DNA of 64,000 nt, taken from assembly GCA_037127255.1 (NCBI GenBank), contig JBANSL010000004.1:91323648-91387647 (forward strand), written 5' to 3'. This DNA comes from Persicaria tinctoria. Taxonomy: Eukaryota > Streptophyta > Magnoliopsida > Caryophyllales > Polygonaceae. A model generated the notes under the pieces. The model saw nothing but the letters and a program-made list of their open reading frames with translations. It was not told the origin of the DNA and made no database searches. Numbering within the stretch: the stretch's first letter is position 1; the number at the start of each line of letters is the position of its first letter. Positions 9,700 through 21,640 of this stretch are shown one piece after another. Both the position numbers and the translations under genes were made by a program.

Positions 9700-12600
9700 T
9701 GAGGTTGTGCAATTCGGGTACAAAAGGGTCGAGTGTATGTTTTGGAAAACTGCCCATGAATTGCAAAGGTTTTGAACGTGTTTTAAAAGGGCAAAATGAA
9801 TTTAAGATGTCTAACCTAAATTGGACTAAGTAATGAACTCGACTTGTAATAAAAGAGAAAAAAAAAAAAAAAAACCGACTAAACGGGGACACGAGTGGGT
9901 AGTAAAGGCGCTACACCACCCCTAGTGGGTGTAGTTGGGAACGGTAGGCAAAATACTAGCTTGCTCTTTACAGATGGGTTGGGAAACTCCAAGGAGGTCA
10001 TTATGAGTGTCACTAATTGATTCTGTGTTGAGTGCTTGCTATGCCAGATATCTGACTGATATGCCTAACCATTAAATGTTTATTGACTGATCTGTGAAAA
10101 CGGGATAGTGGGAGTACCCTTGTTTTGTGTTGTCAAACCCAGCTTGTGTGGAACGACCCCTCCCGCTATGTTAACTACTTTTTCGGTTCTATCGGATCAT
10201 TTCCCGTATGTTATTATCTTTCATGGGCAGTCGGGTTGATAAACACATTGCGTCGGAGATCATGGTTGGATATTAAGTTGTATGAGTGAGTGTTGGAAGT
10301 TTTGATGTCACTTTGAGTCAGAAGTAAGGTGTTTTTGTGGATGTGTTTCCTTATTCTTATGATGATTAACCAGTGTCATCTTGCCTTAAAGAGTCGTACT
10401 GAAGTCCCACGGAAAAGAGGGTGATGAGTCGGTTGGGAAAAGTCAATGGTTGCCCTTAGGGATCTCTGTCCGGTTGTAATTGTGACTCCCTCTGAATGGC
10501 ATGACATAATTTTGTAATCTTTGGCATGTACCCTGTGAATGCCCATTAGTAAAAAGCTATTCATGTTGTTGCATCTATGATTGGGTACCTTGCTTAGGCC
10601 TTGTGTTATGTCTTGGCTTCTACCATGATTATATGTTGTTAAAGCATGTTTACTTGGCCTATTGATCGTATGATTGAATGGATGTGTGAGTTGCATGAAA
10701 TTAATCTGCATGATTTTACTCTACTAGGTTCATGGTAGTGTGATCGTTAAATTTTGATACCCTGATGAAGCAAGTTCCTTATTTGATACGTGCTACAACT
10801 TGATGTCACCATGCCTTATATGATACGTAATTTCCAGTACATGTTGTTGTGATGATCCTTCATGTAAATTCGTGATTGTATAACATTCTGTATCCATGCT
10901 AGTCACATTGTTTAGGTCTCGTGTTGTATCTCGCCTTCTGTCATGATTATGTTTGGTTCACGTGTCTAATTGACCTGTTGTAATGATCGTACTACTGATT
11001 GGTTAGAAACATGAAGGGCATGATATGGGTCTATATGAATGTTGCTTTCCCTGGATTAGGTCCATGATAGTGTGATCAATTCCTCTTTGTATGAATGTTG
11101 ATAGATGATCTCCTTAGCATGCTAGATGATGATGTGTCGATGCTCCTTATTCCTTTTGTGACAAGAATCTATCGAATGCCCATCCATTTTGTATTCGTCA
11201 AATTGAATAGTGCTGATGATTTTGCAAGTTGATATTGTTGTGTGTACTTGCGTGGAATGGAGAATATGAGGTTTAATTGAGTCTTGGTGAATGAATGTTT
11301 CATCCTAGTATGTGCTGGTTTGAACTCATGTTCCTGTGTTCTAGTCATATTGCTCAATACTTAGACTCGTGTTATCCATCGTAAAAAAAAACCTCCCTCA
11401 TGCTTCTGTATTGTTGGAACGTGATTGAATTGATTTCTTGCGTGTCGTCACGATCAGTGCATGCATGCATCGTATATTATGTTGAGCCTTAGTATCATGT
11501 AGGATCATTGGTTATGACTCGTGTGAATTATATCTTGCTTCCATTATTGTCGATTCTCTCTCGAGTTAGGTTCCTGATAGTGTGGTTCGTCCCTCTTTCT
11601 ATCACCATAACATGTCTTACTCATGCAAGATAATTGATGTTGAATTCGATGATTGATTGCCTTTCGTAATGGTTAATCATAGCATGCTTACATGTTATCA
11701 CTCGGTAGTGTTTCCCTATTACGTTATGAATTCCTCTAGTGCTGGCATAGATGTCTGATTTGGCACCTCGCATGATTACACACCACGTTGTATTATTTCG
11801 CATATGCATGACGAATGAATGTTAGAATGAATTTAGTTGAGTTACCTTGATTGTGGTCACGAGTCGATAAGTGCTAGTAGTGTCTGGTAGGGCTTATGAT
11901 TTCCAATATAACTAACTAAAAGGATCACTTGTTGCACTTGTTCTATGATGTGATGACTATTGTACTATATATGTGCTCTATGATGGTTCGCTCTTAACAT
12001 GATTATAATGTGTCGCCAATGATGCCCTTCTTGTAATTTTGATGATGTCTCATGTTTCGTGAATATTATGTTGAGCTCCTCTTAATGACTCTTGACTATG
12101 CTTGTATTACATCATGTATCGCTAGTATCGTGTGGGACCCATGATTTCTAAATGTATCTCGTCATATGATTACGTGCCATGATTGACCTATTATATGATC
12201 ATTGTGTTAGATGAGGTAGTTACTATGTTGCTATTATATGTTCTTGTATGATGCATACACCAAGCTTATGCATTGTTCATATGTGATAATTGTGATACCC
12301 GTTGAATCTCGCATATCTTGCTTAAGTTGCTAGGCATATCTGCTTCATGGGATAATAGACCACTATCTTGTCTCGCATGCATCTGTGTAGCACTCGAATA
12401 TGTCTTTTTGGAATGCATACGTATGTCGTGCTCCTCGAGATAGGTACATGTTAGTGTGGGTTAAAATGATTTATATGCTCCGTGATGGATTCGTGTTTGC
12501 TTATCGCGATTATAACCGAAATAGACTTCCATAAGGGCTTCGTTGCTATTCTCGGGTCGGAGTCTTGTCTCTAGTCTTGTCGTCCTTTAGCCTTGGTCTA

Positions 12601-15275
12601 TGTCTGGTTCCGAGAGGAACTTTGGGTTGTCCGCTCTTGTCACTCCCCTATCCTTGCAAACTTGGATTCATGCGCGATACATTGGGTGAGCGACTGCTTG
12701 AAAGAGAGAAGAGGTTGCATAGCGATAGAGCAGTGTGGCGGAAGTGTGGGCCCATAACCCACGGGCCTCAGGACCTATGATGTCGGCGGGACGAGCACGC
12801 ATCGAGAATCACGGTTACTGTGTACGATATGACTTGCAAGCGGGATTGTTCTCCGTTCGAATTGCTAACCCTTTTGAACTTGTTGACAATGATATTGCAC
12901 TAACCTGACGATGAGATTTATGTGTTGACGTGCTGACTTGATAATGATCGTTGCCTGATTGCCTGTTGTCTATGATGATATGATTTGATGACTTATAGAT
13001 CTCATGTACCATGATGTCTTGGCATGTTGCTACTCTAAGTTTCTAAGCATGATTGAATTCCTTTGCCTGTAAAATGTGGACTACATATGTTGAGAAGCAT
13101 GAATTGTATCGGATAAGTTTATAATGCAACATGTTAGCTTGACTTCATTATGTTCATATATGATGTTGCAATGATGATTGAGCATGATAGGAAATTGAGA
13201 TTTATTGATGCAATTGCAATGTTTAATGATGAACTAATGATGTTATAGATATAATTGCTAGTGATATGATGTAGTCCTTATGTGTAGTAATGTCTATGAT
13301 TGCTTCTTCTTTGAACCTGTGGGTGAGGTGTATTGGTAGCGGGGTAGAAGAGTGGTGAAAGAGCTTGAGTGATTAGGATGATCAGGGATGTTACGAGATA
13401 AGTCGCAAGAGAGATGTAGGCTTAGGAGAGGCAGAGTGAGTCTTGGGATTTATGAGAGGCAATGCTTGGGTGATTCTATTAAGCTTTTGGGTAAATCTTC
13501 AGTGGGGGTATGGTTAGCTGGGCATGATGTTTGAGATGTCTTGTGAAGTGTGAGAGTGTAAGAAATGACCCTTGAGAGTATTCAGTACATAGTATAAGGG
13601 GGTACTCGGGCGTGAGGTTAGAGATAGGAGTGAGTTCTTAGAGGTGGATGGTGTGGTAGTGTTTGGCTTAAGGATGGGCGAGATTTGAGCATCGAGATGA
13701 ATAGGGATTTGTTTGTAGAATTTTTGTCTGAGTTGACGTTGGCAAGTCTAGAAGAGGATTAGTCTTGACTTGAGAGTGGAGATGGGCGAGTGGAGATTGT
13801 GTTCTATTTTGGTTGGTGATGATGTGAGGATCTTCTTGATATTGTGATTTATTAATATGTGCTTGCATGATAATTAGATAACGACCATGAGGAATCTGAT
13901 ACAGAATGATATTACATGTTATGCAATATTGAAATCTAGTTGGTAGTGACAAATGTTATCATGATATATTGCTGCTCTGCCATGTTGTTTTAGGAGCATG
14001 TTAGGACGTGTTGTGATTTGATATACGAGATAATGATGTGTTATTATGTGAAAGTGTGATGTTATGTTATGGGGTGAAAGCATGATGTTATATTATGTGG
14101 TAGTAAACAGGATGTGGTAGTATATGTTTAGCAAGCATGCTTATGGATATGTTGCATCACGAATGTGGCTTTCAAAAGGAATATGATTTATATATATATA
14201 TATGAGATAATGATGTCTGATTACTAAATGATCGCTACATGGCGTTGTGATGAGTTAAGATGATGTCTGGTGAGTATGCTGACATTCGATGATTGATATG
14301 ATGCTTGACCTTCCCTTTTGCTGAATCTTAATGGCATGATTTTGTTGTGTTGACATGTTGACAATGAGTTTTGGTTCGTTGACTCTATGATGAAGTGATA
14401 TTTTTATGACTTCTGGTGTGATGTCGAGACGTTATTATGACCTTGTTATGTGGTTGAGATGCATATTATGACCCATGGTAAGATGTAAAGATTTTGATGT
14501 GACCTTGTGGCACTGTTTTGGCATGCATATGTTTGAGACTTGTCATATGATGTACTGATTGGAGATTGGTTGGTTATTTGGTTATGCACTTCTTATGGCT
14601 TGTGAAGCTTGCTTGAATTGAGACTGATAGCTTGTTTTGATTCTGGAAACTAGCAAGAGAATATGGGATTAGCCCTTAGAGGTGGATGATTCCACCTCCT
14701 GATTTCTGAATGTGATTGATTGATATGCGGGAAACTGATTTTGTTTTGGGAGGTTTTTGACGAATTCTTGAGTTAAAGGGATTTGACTTGTTTTGGTGCA
14801 AAGTGCTTGATTAGACGTCTTATTTGAAGATTTTGGACGATTTTGATAAAAGGACCGACTTTGATTGTAAAGAATGAACGATATCGAGAATTTTGAGACT
14901 AATCCTTATTCTCAATTGCGGAATCTCTTTAGAAACTTTTCAAACCCGGGCAACTCTATGATACTTCACGAAGTGGATACTTGCACTTTATGGGGGCGCC
15001 TATAGGGTGCTAGCTAAGACCTAGTGATGCTATTGTAGAACTTTTAGAGTTGTGGCACCTCCGAAAAGTCGAAGTAAGGATGTGATAGGGGCGCTTATTG
15101 CATACTTGTCAAGGCCAATTGGAGATGTCACGACCGTGACTAGGATGTTGTGAGAATCCCGGAAGACGCAACCGAGATGATTACAAGATTCTGGACATGG
15201 TCCTTGGACCCATCAATTTCAAACTTCATCCCCTACTTTATCTTGGTTTTAGTCTCGGGGACGAGACTTGTTTTT
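9700..15275 (+). other. Non-coding interior of the large LTR element
   Basis: No ORF above about 111 codons in any frame, and none shows a retroviral motif. The sequence is rich in tgatg/catgat words. It contains degenerate dispersed repeats, for example the tt(g/c)taggcctcgtgtt..atgattatgt theme near 10590, 10910 and 11350. Only the primer site and purine tract look constrained. Confidence 0.75.
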
Positions 15276-15287
15276 AGAGGTGGATGA
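15276..15287 (+). other. Polypurine tract of the large LTR element
   Basis: agaggtggatga directly abuts the TGTAA start of the 3' LTR. It is the expected plus-strand primer position, though slightly impure in purines. Confidence 0.7.
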
Positions 15288-18210
15288 TGTAAAGGCCCGG
15301 ATTTTTTTTTAAATAATAAATAATATAAATAATATAAAATGGATGTAAGTCGGAAATAATAATAATGAATTTAAAACGGGGTATTTAAAATCTCGCAAAA
15401 TGAATTTCGACATGATTGTAACGGAATTTTTTTTTCGATAAGATTAAAATTTCGCTACTTTGACTTGAGGTTTGGAATACGAGTCGGGATAAGGTTGAGC
15501 GAGAGAGCGGGGTTCAAAATTTGATTATTTGGGGTATTTCTTTGACCAAGGGACCACTGTGATTCACTCTCTCTCGCCCCTGGTCACTTTCGTCTTCTTC
15601 CTCCTATCTGTTGCCAGATTTGCCCTTCTTTTCCTTGTCGAGTAGCAGGAGCTCCCCTCTGAAATCCGAGCAGCTCCCACGCCACTGCAGGCCTGCAACC
15701 TCCCCTATCTCTAGCCCTCTCTTTGCTCCTTCAAACCCACACACCACAATCCTCCCTTCCCCATTCTCCCTCTGTTCAATCTTCACCGAGCTGTCCAAAC
15801 CCCTATTCGCCCTCCTGAACACCGCAGCCCCTGAGCACCACCACTCCTCCATCTCTCTGCGTCCTCCCAGTAGCAGCGGCAGCTCTCCCCGACGACCGCC
15901 AAGAGTCGCCATCAGCCTCCCGAGCGCCTCCGCCGAGCCCTTTTCCCGAGCCTTGTCCCGAACGACTTCTGAGCGCAGCCCTGTTCTGCGAGCCAAGGCC
16001 GAGCTCCGCTTCCTCCTTCTTCAACCCACAACAGCAGTCTCCTCCCCCGAGGTCCGACGACGCCCAGGAGCACCTCGACGCCGCATCTCCACCCCGCTTC
16101 TTCTTCCCTTCCCCTGGGTTCTTCATTCCGAATCGGTAAGCCTTCTCCCTTCGATTCCGGCTCGATTCCCACCTAAAGTCGCACCTTTAAGCCATTGTAT
16201 TCCTTCCTAGGACATCCCGGTCTCGAATCCGCCATCGACGAGCCCGAATCCTCTCCGACGAAGCCGAATCGAGTTCCGACGAGCGTTTCCGGCGAATCGA
16301 ATAACACCTCGGTGAGAACCTCTCTCTCTCCCCCCCTCTTGTTGATTCATTTCCTTGGTGTCGGTTTGAGTAGTCGGAGCTAGTTTGTCGCCGGAAAAGC
16401 TTCCTTTTCCTCCCACCACACTTCCAGTTTTCGATCAGAGAAGATGTTAGGGAAGGGTGAACAGTTCCGGTTCGGTTCTTCCATTTTGTTTTCCTTTTAA
16501 CTGGTCCGGTTCAGCTTCGGTTTTAACTTAAAAAAAAATTGGAACCGGTTCAGTTTAAAATGGAGATGGGTTGGTTATTGGATCCGAAAATGGAAGGGAT
16601 GGGTTTTGGGCCTATTTTGATGGGCCGAGATTTTGTTTTAATAAAGGAAATGTATTTGGGCCTAATTTGATTAAAATGGGTTATGTATGTTGATTTGAGG
16701 AAAGAATTTTAAGACTTATGAATATATTAAATAAATGGGATACTATAATATATAATATTATTATTGAGATTTAAAGTATAATGTTTGGACTTGGATTTGA
16801 AAAAGTTTTAAAGGTTGGAAAAGAATTTAATAGAAATTAAGAAGAGGATTTTTGGAAATGATCTAACCTTGTCGGAGTTGTTGATAAAATAATAATAGTA
16901 AGTGGATTTAAAGGATAATATTTTATTAATGGATTTTGACCAGATAGGATTTGGGAAATTATTTTGAAAGTGAGTTGATCTAATTTGAGATTTAAGAGTT
17001 GAGAAATAAATTCGTGAGAATTATCGATTGTTTTGATTAAATGGTTTTGGTTGAAGTTGATCGCATCGAAAAGATTTTGGAAAATGGTTTAGTATCGATT
17101 GGTTTTGGGAATGTTGAGAACGTGGGTTATGTGTGTATGGGTGTCGGTCTGGTAGCTTATGGAATTTACTTGATGATAGGTGTGTATTGCTTTTGGACTT
17201 GCATTTGGGCCATTGCTTGTGTTATCTTGCTGTTCTGCACTTCCAGGTGAGTTCCTATATGAGCTCACTCAGATTCGAAAAGAGGGATCTCCCTGCTTGT
17301 AGCCATGTGCATACTAGGTGCTTGCATTCATAATAAAGCATGACATGTAGTATCCTGCTAGGATTGCACTCATGATTGAGCATTCGTTTACTCATTGCTT
17401 TTGTAAACAGAACGGCCGTTATCTGTGAAGTAACTAGAGTCATTGCTAGGGTCATAGGGTAGCCCAGCCTCATCGGGTACCCTGAGTCAATCGAGTCATG
17501 CACTTCCTTTTATTTTGAGATGCCTGCGGGCTTATTTGTGGAGCGGGTTAGGCATGCGTGCCGCCCTATTATGAATGAATGCATTCACGAGCTGGCCAGT
17601 CTCCACCTATCGGAAGGGGTGGAGGTAGGAGAGGGATATACCACTTGGTATTCGGTGCTAAGGCCTTATTATATTTACGCACTTGATCTTAGGGGCATGT
17701 TAGTGTGTTAATATTCCGCCTTGCATCTAGAAGCATCTTTATCAGGACTAGCGTGTGTATGTGTCTGCTTGTTTGGGACTATATTGCGTAGGGCTTCGAT
17801 CTGACACCGCCCCGCATACATTTTTTTTAGGTTTGTTTTGCAGCATTATTGTTCCTTGCTTCTGTGACGTGGGAACTCTCTTGGGCGATTGTAAAGTAAT
17901 TGTCTAACCTTACATTTCGACAAATACGCGTATTGATTTGGTTTTGACCCGGCTCCGCCGTGGCACCCCCTTGTATTACACTTATTTCTGCTAGTCGCAC
18001 TATTTCTAATTTCCACGCTTAGACTTACGACAGGTACAGAGGACTTCCCCGGGGATTCCAACGATCCCTTCGATTTTGGGTATGAAATCCCCCTTTTGAA
18101 AATGTCAGTCTAGAATTTCAAACCTCGACCCGTACCTGGATTGCAAGATCCGAACAAGGGGTTTTATCCCTTGAAACGTAACCCAGAAATCATAATTCTG
18201 GGCCGTTACA
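15288..18210 (+). repeat. 3' LTR of the large LTR element
   Basis: Same length as the left LTR and offset by 8527 bases throughout. One substitution was noticed (17162, G). Confidence 0.95.
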
Positions 18211-18215
18211 GGAAG

Positions 18216-18467
18216 TCAAGGGGTGAAGATGGAACTGCTCGGTTTAGGCGCAATCTGTCCTATGCACAAGCTACTCGGGGAAGCCGAAGGTCTTCCATTG
18301 CTGACAGGTTACCGTTCGTGCCTAACGTCAATGGCGACTGCATCGAGTATACGAGTGAAGACATCGCTGATGCTGGAGAAGTGTGGTCTGCGACCTTGAT
18401 AGGGACTGTAAATTTCTTGAGAGGGGCCAAGACCGATGATGCAGCCCAAAAGTTGGACGAGACATAA
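18216..18467 (+). pseudogene. 3' part of the interrupted DUF4283-like fragment
   Basis: Directly after the ggaag duplication of the LTR element the frame resumes and ends at a TAA at 18465-18467. It contains LSYAQATRG and then a stretch with EDIADAGEVWSATLIGTV. This resembles the segment entering the DUF4283 domain of plant LINE ORF1 proteins (an x-Y-T/S-E-D-I ... W...L-I/V-G pattern). Only the first part of that domain is present, so it is a fragment. The assignment rests on motif resemblance only. Confidence 0.45.
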
Positions 18468-19893
18468 TTCAATCAGATCAATGTAGCTATGGAGATGGAT
18501 TGAAACTTGGTATGAATTCTATGCCTTTTACTTTGGAGGTTGAACTTCAATTTAAGAATGTCAAAATTGTAATCTGCCTACATATGTAATGTTAAGGAAT
18601 GTATAGGTGGTGTTTACATGATGCAACAGATCTTTTTCTATTTCTTAGCTGTAATTTTTTTATTTTAATGTTCAGTTCAATAATAGATTGATAAATCTGC
18701 CATTTTTTATGGTTGTGGAATTGGTGAATAGTTGGTATTGAGGGCTGCTTTTGTTATGGTGTAAATTTTACATTTTGAGTCTGCTTTTGGATAAACTAAA
18801 GTGTTTTTGGCAGTAAGTGCATTGCAACCAGTTTAGCAACATTAAGTAGTCTAGAATAAATCTTTTCTTTGTGATTATGATAAATTGTGATTAAGAAATC
18901 TTCTGCTCACTTGTTTTTTGCAACGTGTAATTTCTTGGTATGAAATAGGTAATTGGCATGTCCAAGAGGGATCCTGAACTATACAAGAAATGTGTTCGTG
19001 CACTCTATGATTACTACACGAAGGAATGTAGAGTTTATGAGATATATAGACTAGTGGTAGGACAAATTTGTGAATCTGGTAGGATAAATATACGATATTG
19101 GTATGATAAAAATGTAATCACTGAAATTCCTAAGTGTATAATTTGACACCAATGGTAGGATAGATGTACACGAATGGTAAGATATATTTGTACTATTGGC
19201 AAAGAAGTAGAATTAATATTGACAAATCCACAAATCTCAGACTAGTAATCATTGAGGCGTGAATTGACCCTAATCTCCATCTCAATTACCAATCCATAAA
19301 TCCCAATCTCAACCCAATTTCTATCGATCAAAATTCATAAATCCAATCTAACTCAATGCTAGAACGACTGAATTAGAGCCTCTACCCTTGGATATAATGT
19401 TACTTAGGTTTCTTTCATCTTCTGTTGTAGACTGAAAACCCTCTACCCTTGGTTGTTTTTCTGAAAAACGTGGAACATAATTTGCTACGGTTTCTAGCTT
19501 GATTTTCCTTGAAAGCTATTTAAATTGGTATGATAGATGCACAAAAATGGTAGGATAGATGAAAACTAATGGTAGGAGAAAACAACGATATCGGTAGGAT
19601 CATAATGGTAGGATTGATGGAAACTAATGGTAGGAGAAAACAACGATATTGGTAGGATCATAATGGAAACCCAGTAATTCCTGTATAACTTGACACTAAT
19701 GGTAGGATAGATGCACATTGATGGTACGATATATTTATACTATTGGAAATATGTAAATGCATAATTGACTTTACGAAAAAATTTACTTTCACATGAATCT
19801 CAGAAAAGCAAAAGAAGAAGGCAGGCTCCACAGGCAGAGACTGAAGTTATATGAACCACATATGCAAAAGCTATACATGGATATATCATGTGT
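18468..19893. other. Mutator-like element interior, no gene recognised
   Basis: AT-rich and intron-like after 18468. A short open frame (18958-19146, 62 codons, beginning MSKRDPELYKK) starts after an intron-acceptor-like aaataggtaattggc and could be an exon piece of captured sequence; I do not recognise it. From about 19050 onward the GGTAGGA motif is sprinkled through the sequence. Confidence 0.4.
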
Positions 19894-20043
19894 GATGATG
19901 AATCTCAAGCTATGGTACCTATCCTGGATAAAGTTAGTGATGCACTGAAAGACAAGATCCAAGTAGTGAATATTGACACTCAGAAGTACCTAGTCATCGC
20001 TGACAAGTTCATAATCATCATGTGGAGAAAGAAAATTGAGTAA
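19894..20043 (+). pseudogene. Thioredoxin y-type fragment (captured, inactive)
   Basis: A 49-codon open stretch reads MVPILDKVSDALKDKIQVV, then NIDTQKY and IADKF. This is the part of plastid thioredoxin y just after the CGPC active site (family pattern MVPIL..V...LKDKI.VVKIDTEKYP.IA..Y). In the family this protein reduces chloroplast targets. Here the redox-active WCGPC is absent, replaced by DDESQ in the corresponding place, and the conserved proline-bearing end (ALPTF) is missing. It therefore cannot be a working thioredoxin. It lies inside the Mutator-like element, which fits gene-fragment capture. The intact parent gene is not in this window. Confidence 0.7.
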
Positions 20044-20267
20044 AACCTAGTCTGAAGAGATTTATGAATTTGTCTTACCATATTCACAGATTTGTCCTAT
20101 CACCAATGTATATATTTCCTGTCATGTTTATAATCGTATAAGTTCAGAGAGATTTATGAATTTGTCCTAACATGTTCGTAAATTTGTCCTACCATTAGTA
20201 TATATATTTTCTGTCAGGATCATAATTGTATAAGTTCATAGAGATTCATGAACACATACTCCGTATT

Positions 20268-20336
20268 AGCCTATGTGAGAGTCGAACTCACATCTTTGTG
20301 TGCAAACACAACACTCTACCAATTGAGCTAATAGAC
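20268..20336 (-). tRNA. tRNA-like sequence / tRNA pseudogene (copy 1)
   Basis: Read on the minus strand: GTCTATTAGCTCAATTGG, then TAGAG (A box), and GAGTTCGACTC (B box), ending ATAGGCT. The acceptor stem (GTCTAT with ATAGGC) and T stem (GTGAG with CTCAC) pair. The anticodon arm is irregular (ttgtg..cacaa with a 6-base loop containing TGC). It shares its backbone with the two copies at 47118 and 47656. It is unlikely to be a normal decoding tRNA. Confidence 0.5.
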
Positions 20337-21248
20337 TATTTTCAATGGGTCCTTATGATCGTCTAGTCATCAACAAGTGATAATTTCGCAGGAAGCAAAA
20401 ATAGCGCTTGAATTTGTAATCTTAATTTGCAAGTTATGCAATTGATCAAAAAGAGAGAGTATAAATTATGAACTCTCTACAACTGGTCTTGTGAAACCGT
20501 CACCTTGGGTAGTTCTGTTATAAGAAAAAGGAACAACTACAAAGGATAGGTACAAGATCACTTACCCATCGCTGCCACTGTCATCGGACAAACTTCTTGC
20601 ACTTTTTCAGGTATAAAAGGACAGTTGTACACTATTGGTAGGACGGAAATATTCTATTGGTAGGATGGGGACTGTATCGTTTCCTGGGATGAACGGGTAA
20701 CTGTTTCCCCGTCCTTTCCGCTTCTCTCCTATTCCGCCTCACTCTTTGCATAGCATGTTATGATGTTTCAGATACTCCTCTCAAGCTTATATATGTTTTT
20801 GGGGACACCCATCAATGCAATAATTGCATTTTCCCCTCATAAATGCTCCCCCTTTTCCCCAAAAGAGGAACCCTGTTTTGGCGCCAAAACTGCACTGACA
20901 GCCCGCCAAATCAGCTACAGTGAATCCCCTTCAGATTCTCTCCAAAATATCTCCAGGTATGGAAAGACAGGTTTAGCCTATTGGTAGGACCAATTCATTA
21001 CATTGGTAAGATGGGCAGTGTACAATTTTCTGAAATGAACGGATGATGCCTTTTGGTGCCACGTGTCACTGACAGCTACTGATAGCTACAGTGTAGCTAC
21101 AGTGTCCCCCCCTTCACCTGCAACTTCTTCTCCCGGTTGCATTTTTTATTTGCAAAAATAAACCACTTTCTACCCCTAGCCAAAAAACCAAGGACATGTC
21201 TAGTTGTGTAAATAGGCCCATTTTTTGGTCTAGTTATGCAAATTGGCC
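20337..21248. other. Right flank of the Mutator-like element, no gene recognised
   Basis: It contains the diverged duplication described with the GGTAGGA array and an acagctactgatagctacagtgtagctacagtg short repeat near 21070-21102. It ends in the right TIR (ggcccattttttggtctag..). A 75-codon ORF (20760-20987) has no recognisable motif. Confidence 0.4.
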
Positions 21249-21257
21249 ATTTTTTAA

Positions 21258-21640
21258 TGTTGGTCGCTTAAATGAGTGACCCCATTAGACATTTTTTTAC
21301 AAAAAAAAAATGTTTTTTTTATAAATCTTATAAATTAAAAATAAATTTTACATATATTTTTAAAATTAATTATGTAATATTAATCTTATAAGTTATATTT
21401 ATAAAGTTTAAAACCATAATTTACAATGTTATATTTAAAAATTTAAAACCATAATTTTAAAATTATTTAATTGTGTAATAAATCTTTTAAGCTATATGTA
21501 TAATGTTTTAAAACCATACTTTACAATGTTATAAATTTTAAAACCATACTTTACAATGTTAAAATTTTTAAATTAATTGTGTAATGTTTTTATAACGTTA
21601 AAACCATAAATTTACATTAATTGGGTAATATTTTATACAA
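21258..21640. other. AT-rich CACTA 1 interior, no gene
   Basis: It begins with the second half of a CACTA subterminal repeat (tgttggtcgcttaaatgagtgacc). It then continues as A/T-rich sequence with repeated taaaaccata..tttacaatgtta words leading into the 80-bp array. Nothing coding is visible. Confidence 0.6.

Larger units (their letters stand above)
6761..18210 (+). mobile_element. Large non-autonomous LTR retrotransposon (LARD-like), recent insertion
   Basis: Two direct repeats of exactly 2923 bp (6761-9683 and 15288-18210) begin TGTAA and end TTACA. The flanking ggaag (6756-6760 and 18211-18215) is the 5-bp target duplication. A primer site complementary to initiator tRNA-Met (TGGTATCAGAGC) lies four bases after the left LTR. 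A purine-rich tract (agaggtggatga) precedes the right LTR, and cggggacgagac just upstream is common before the 3' LTR of plant Ty3/gypsy chromoviruses. The 5.6-kb interior has no gag, protease, RT, RNase H or integrase. The only LTR difference I noticed is A at 8635 versus G at 17162, which implies a very recent insertion that used proteins supplied by a relative. Confidence 0.95.
19050..21015. repeat. Dispersed array of the ~10-bp motif wtGGTAGGAt
   Basis: I count about 18 close matches on the plus strand (for example near 19058, 19079, 19153, 19545, 19606, 19651, 19700, 20634, 20658, 20980) and a few inverse copies (tcctaccat, near 20188). Spacing is irregular, so this is not a simple tandem. 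Part of the 3' end is a diverged duplication: the caggtat..gacag..attggtaggac block near 20610 recurs near 20954. Confidence 0.6.
6078..21248. mobile_element. Mutator-like element carrying gene fragments (Pack-MULE type), nested in CACTA 1
   Basis: The same nonamer attttttaa lies at 6069-6077 and 21249-21257. The left end (gaggaaatggtactaattagacc) and the inverse of the right end (ggccaatttgcataactagacc) form a TIR that continues into gggcctattt. Without the element the flanks rejoin to gacatattttttaatgttggtcgct, matching an intact CACTA repeat near 5948. No transposase is present. Excluding the LTR insertion it is about 3.7 kb and carries a DUF4283-like fragment, a thioredoxin-y fragment and a tRNA-like sequence. 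Confidence 0.88.

Noticed and set aside
9684..15287. Decayed gag-pol in the large LTR element
   Set aside because: No frame shows zinc knuckle, protease DTG/DSG, RT YxDD or integrase motifs, and the LTRs are too similar for decay to have erased them. It was non-coding when inserted.
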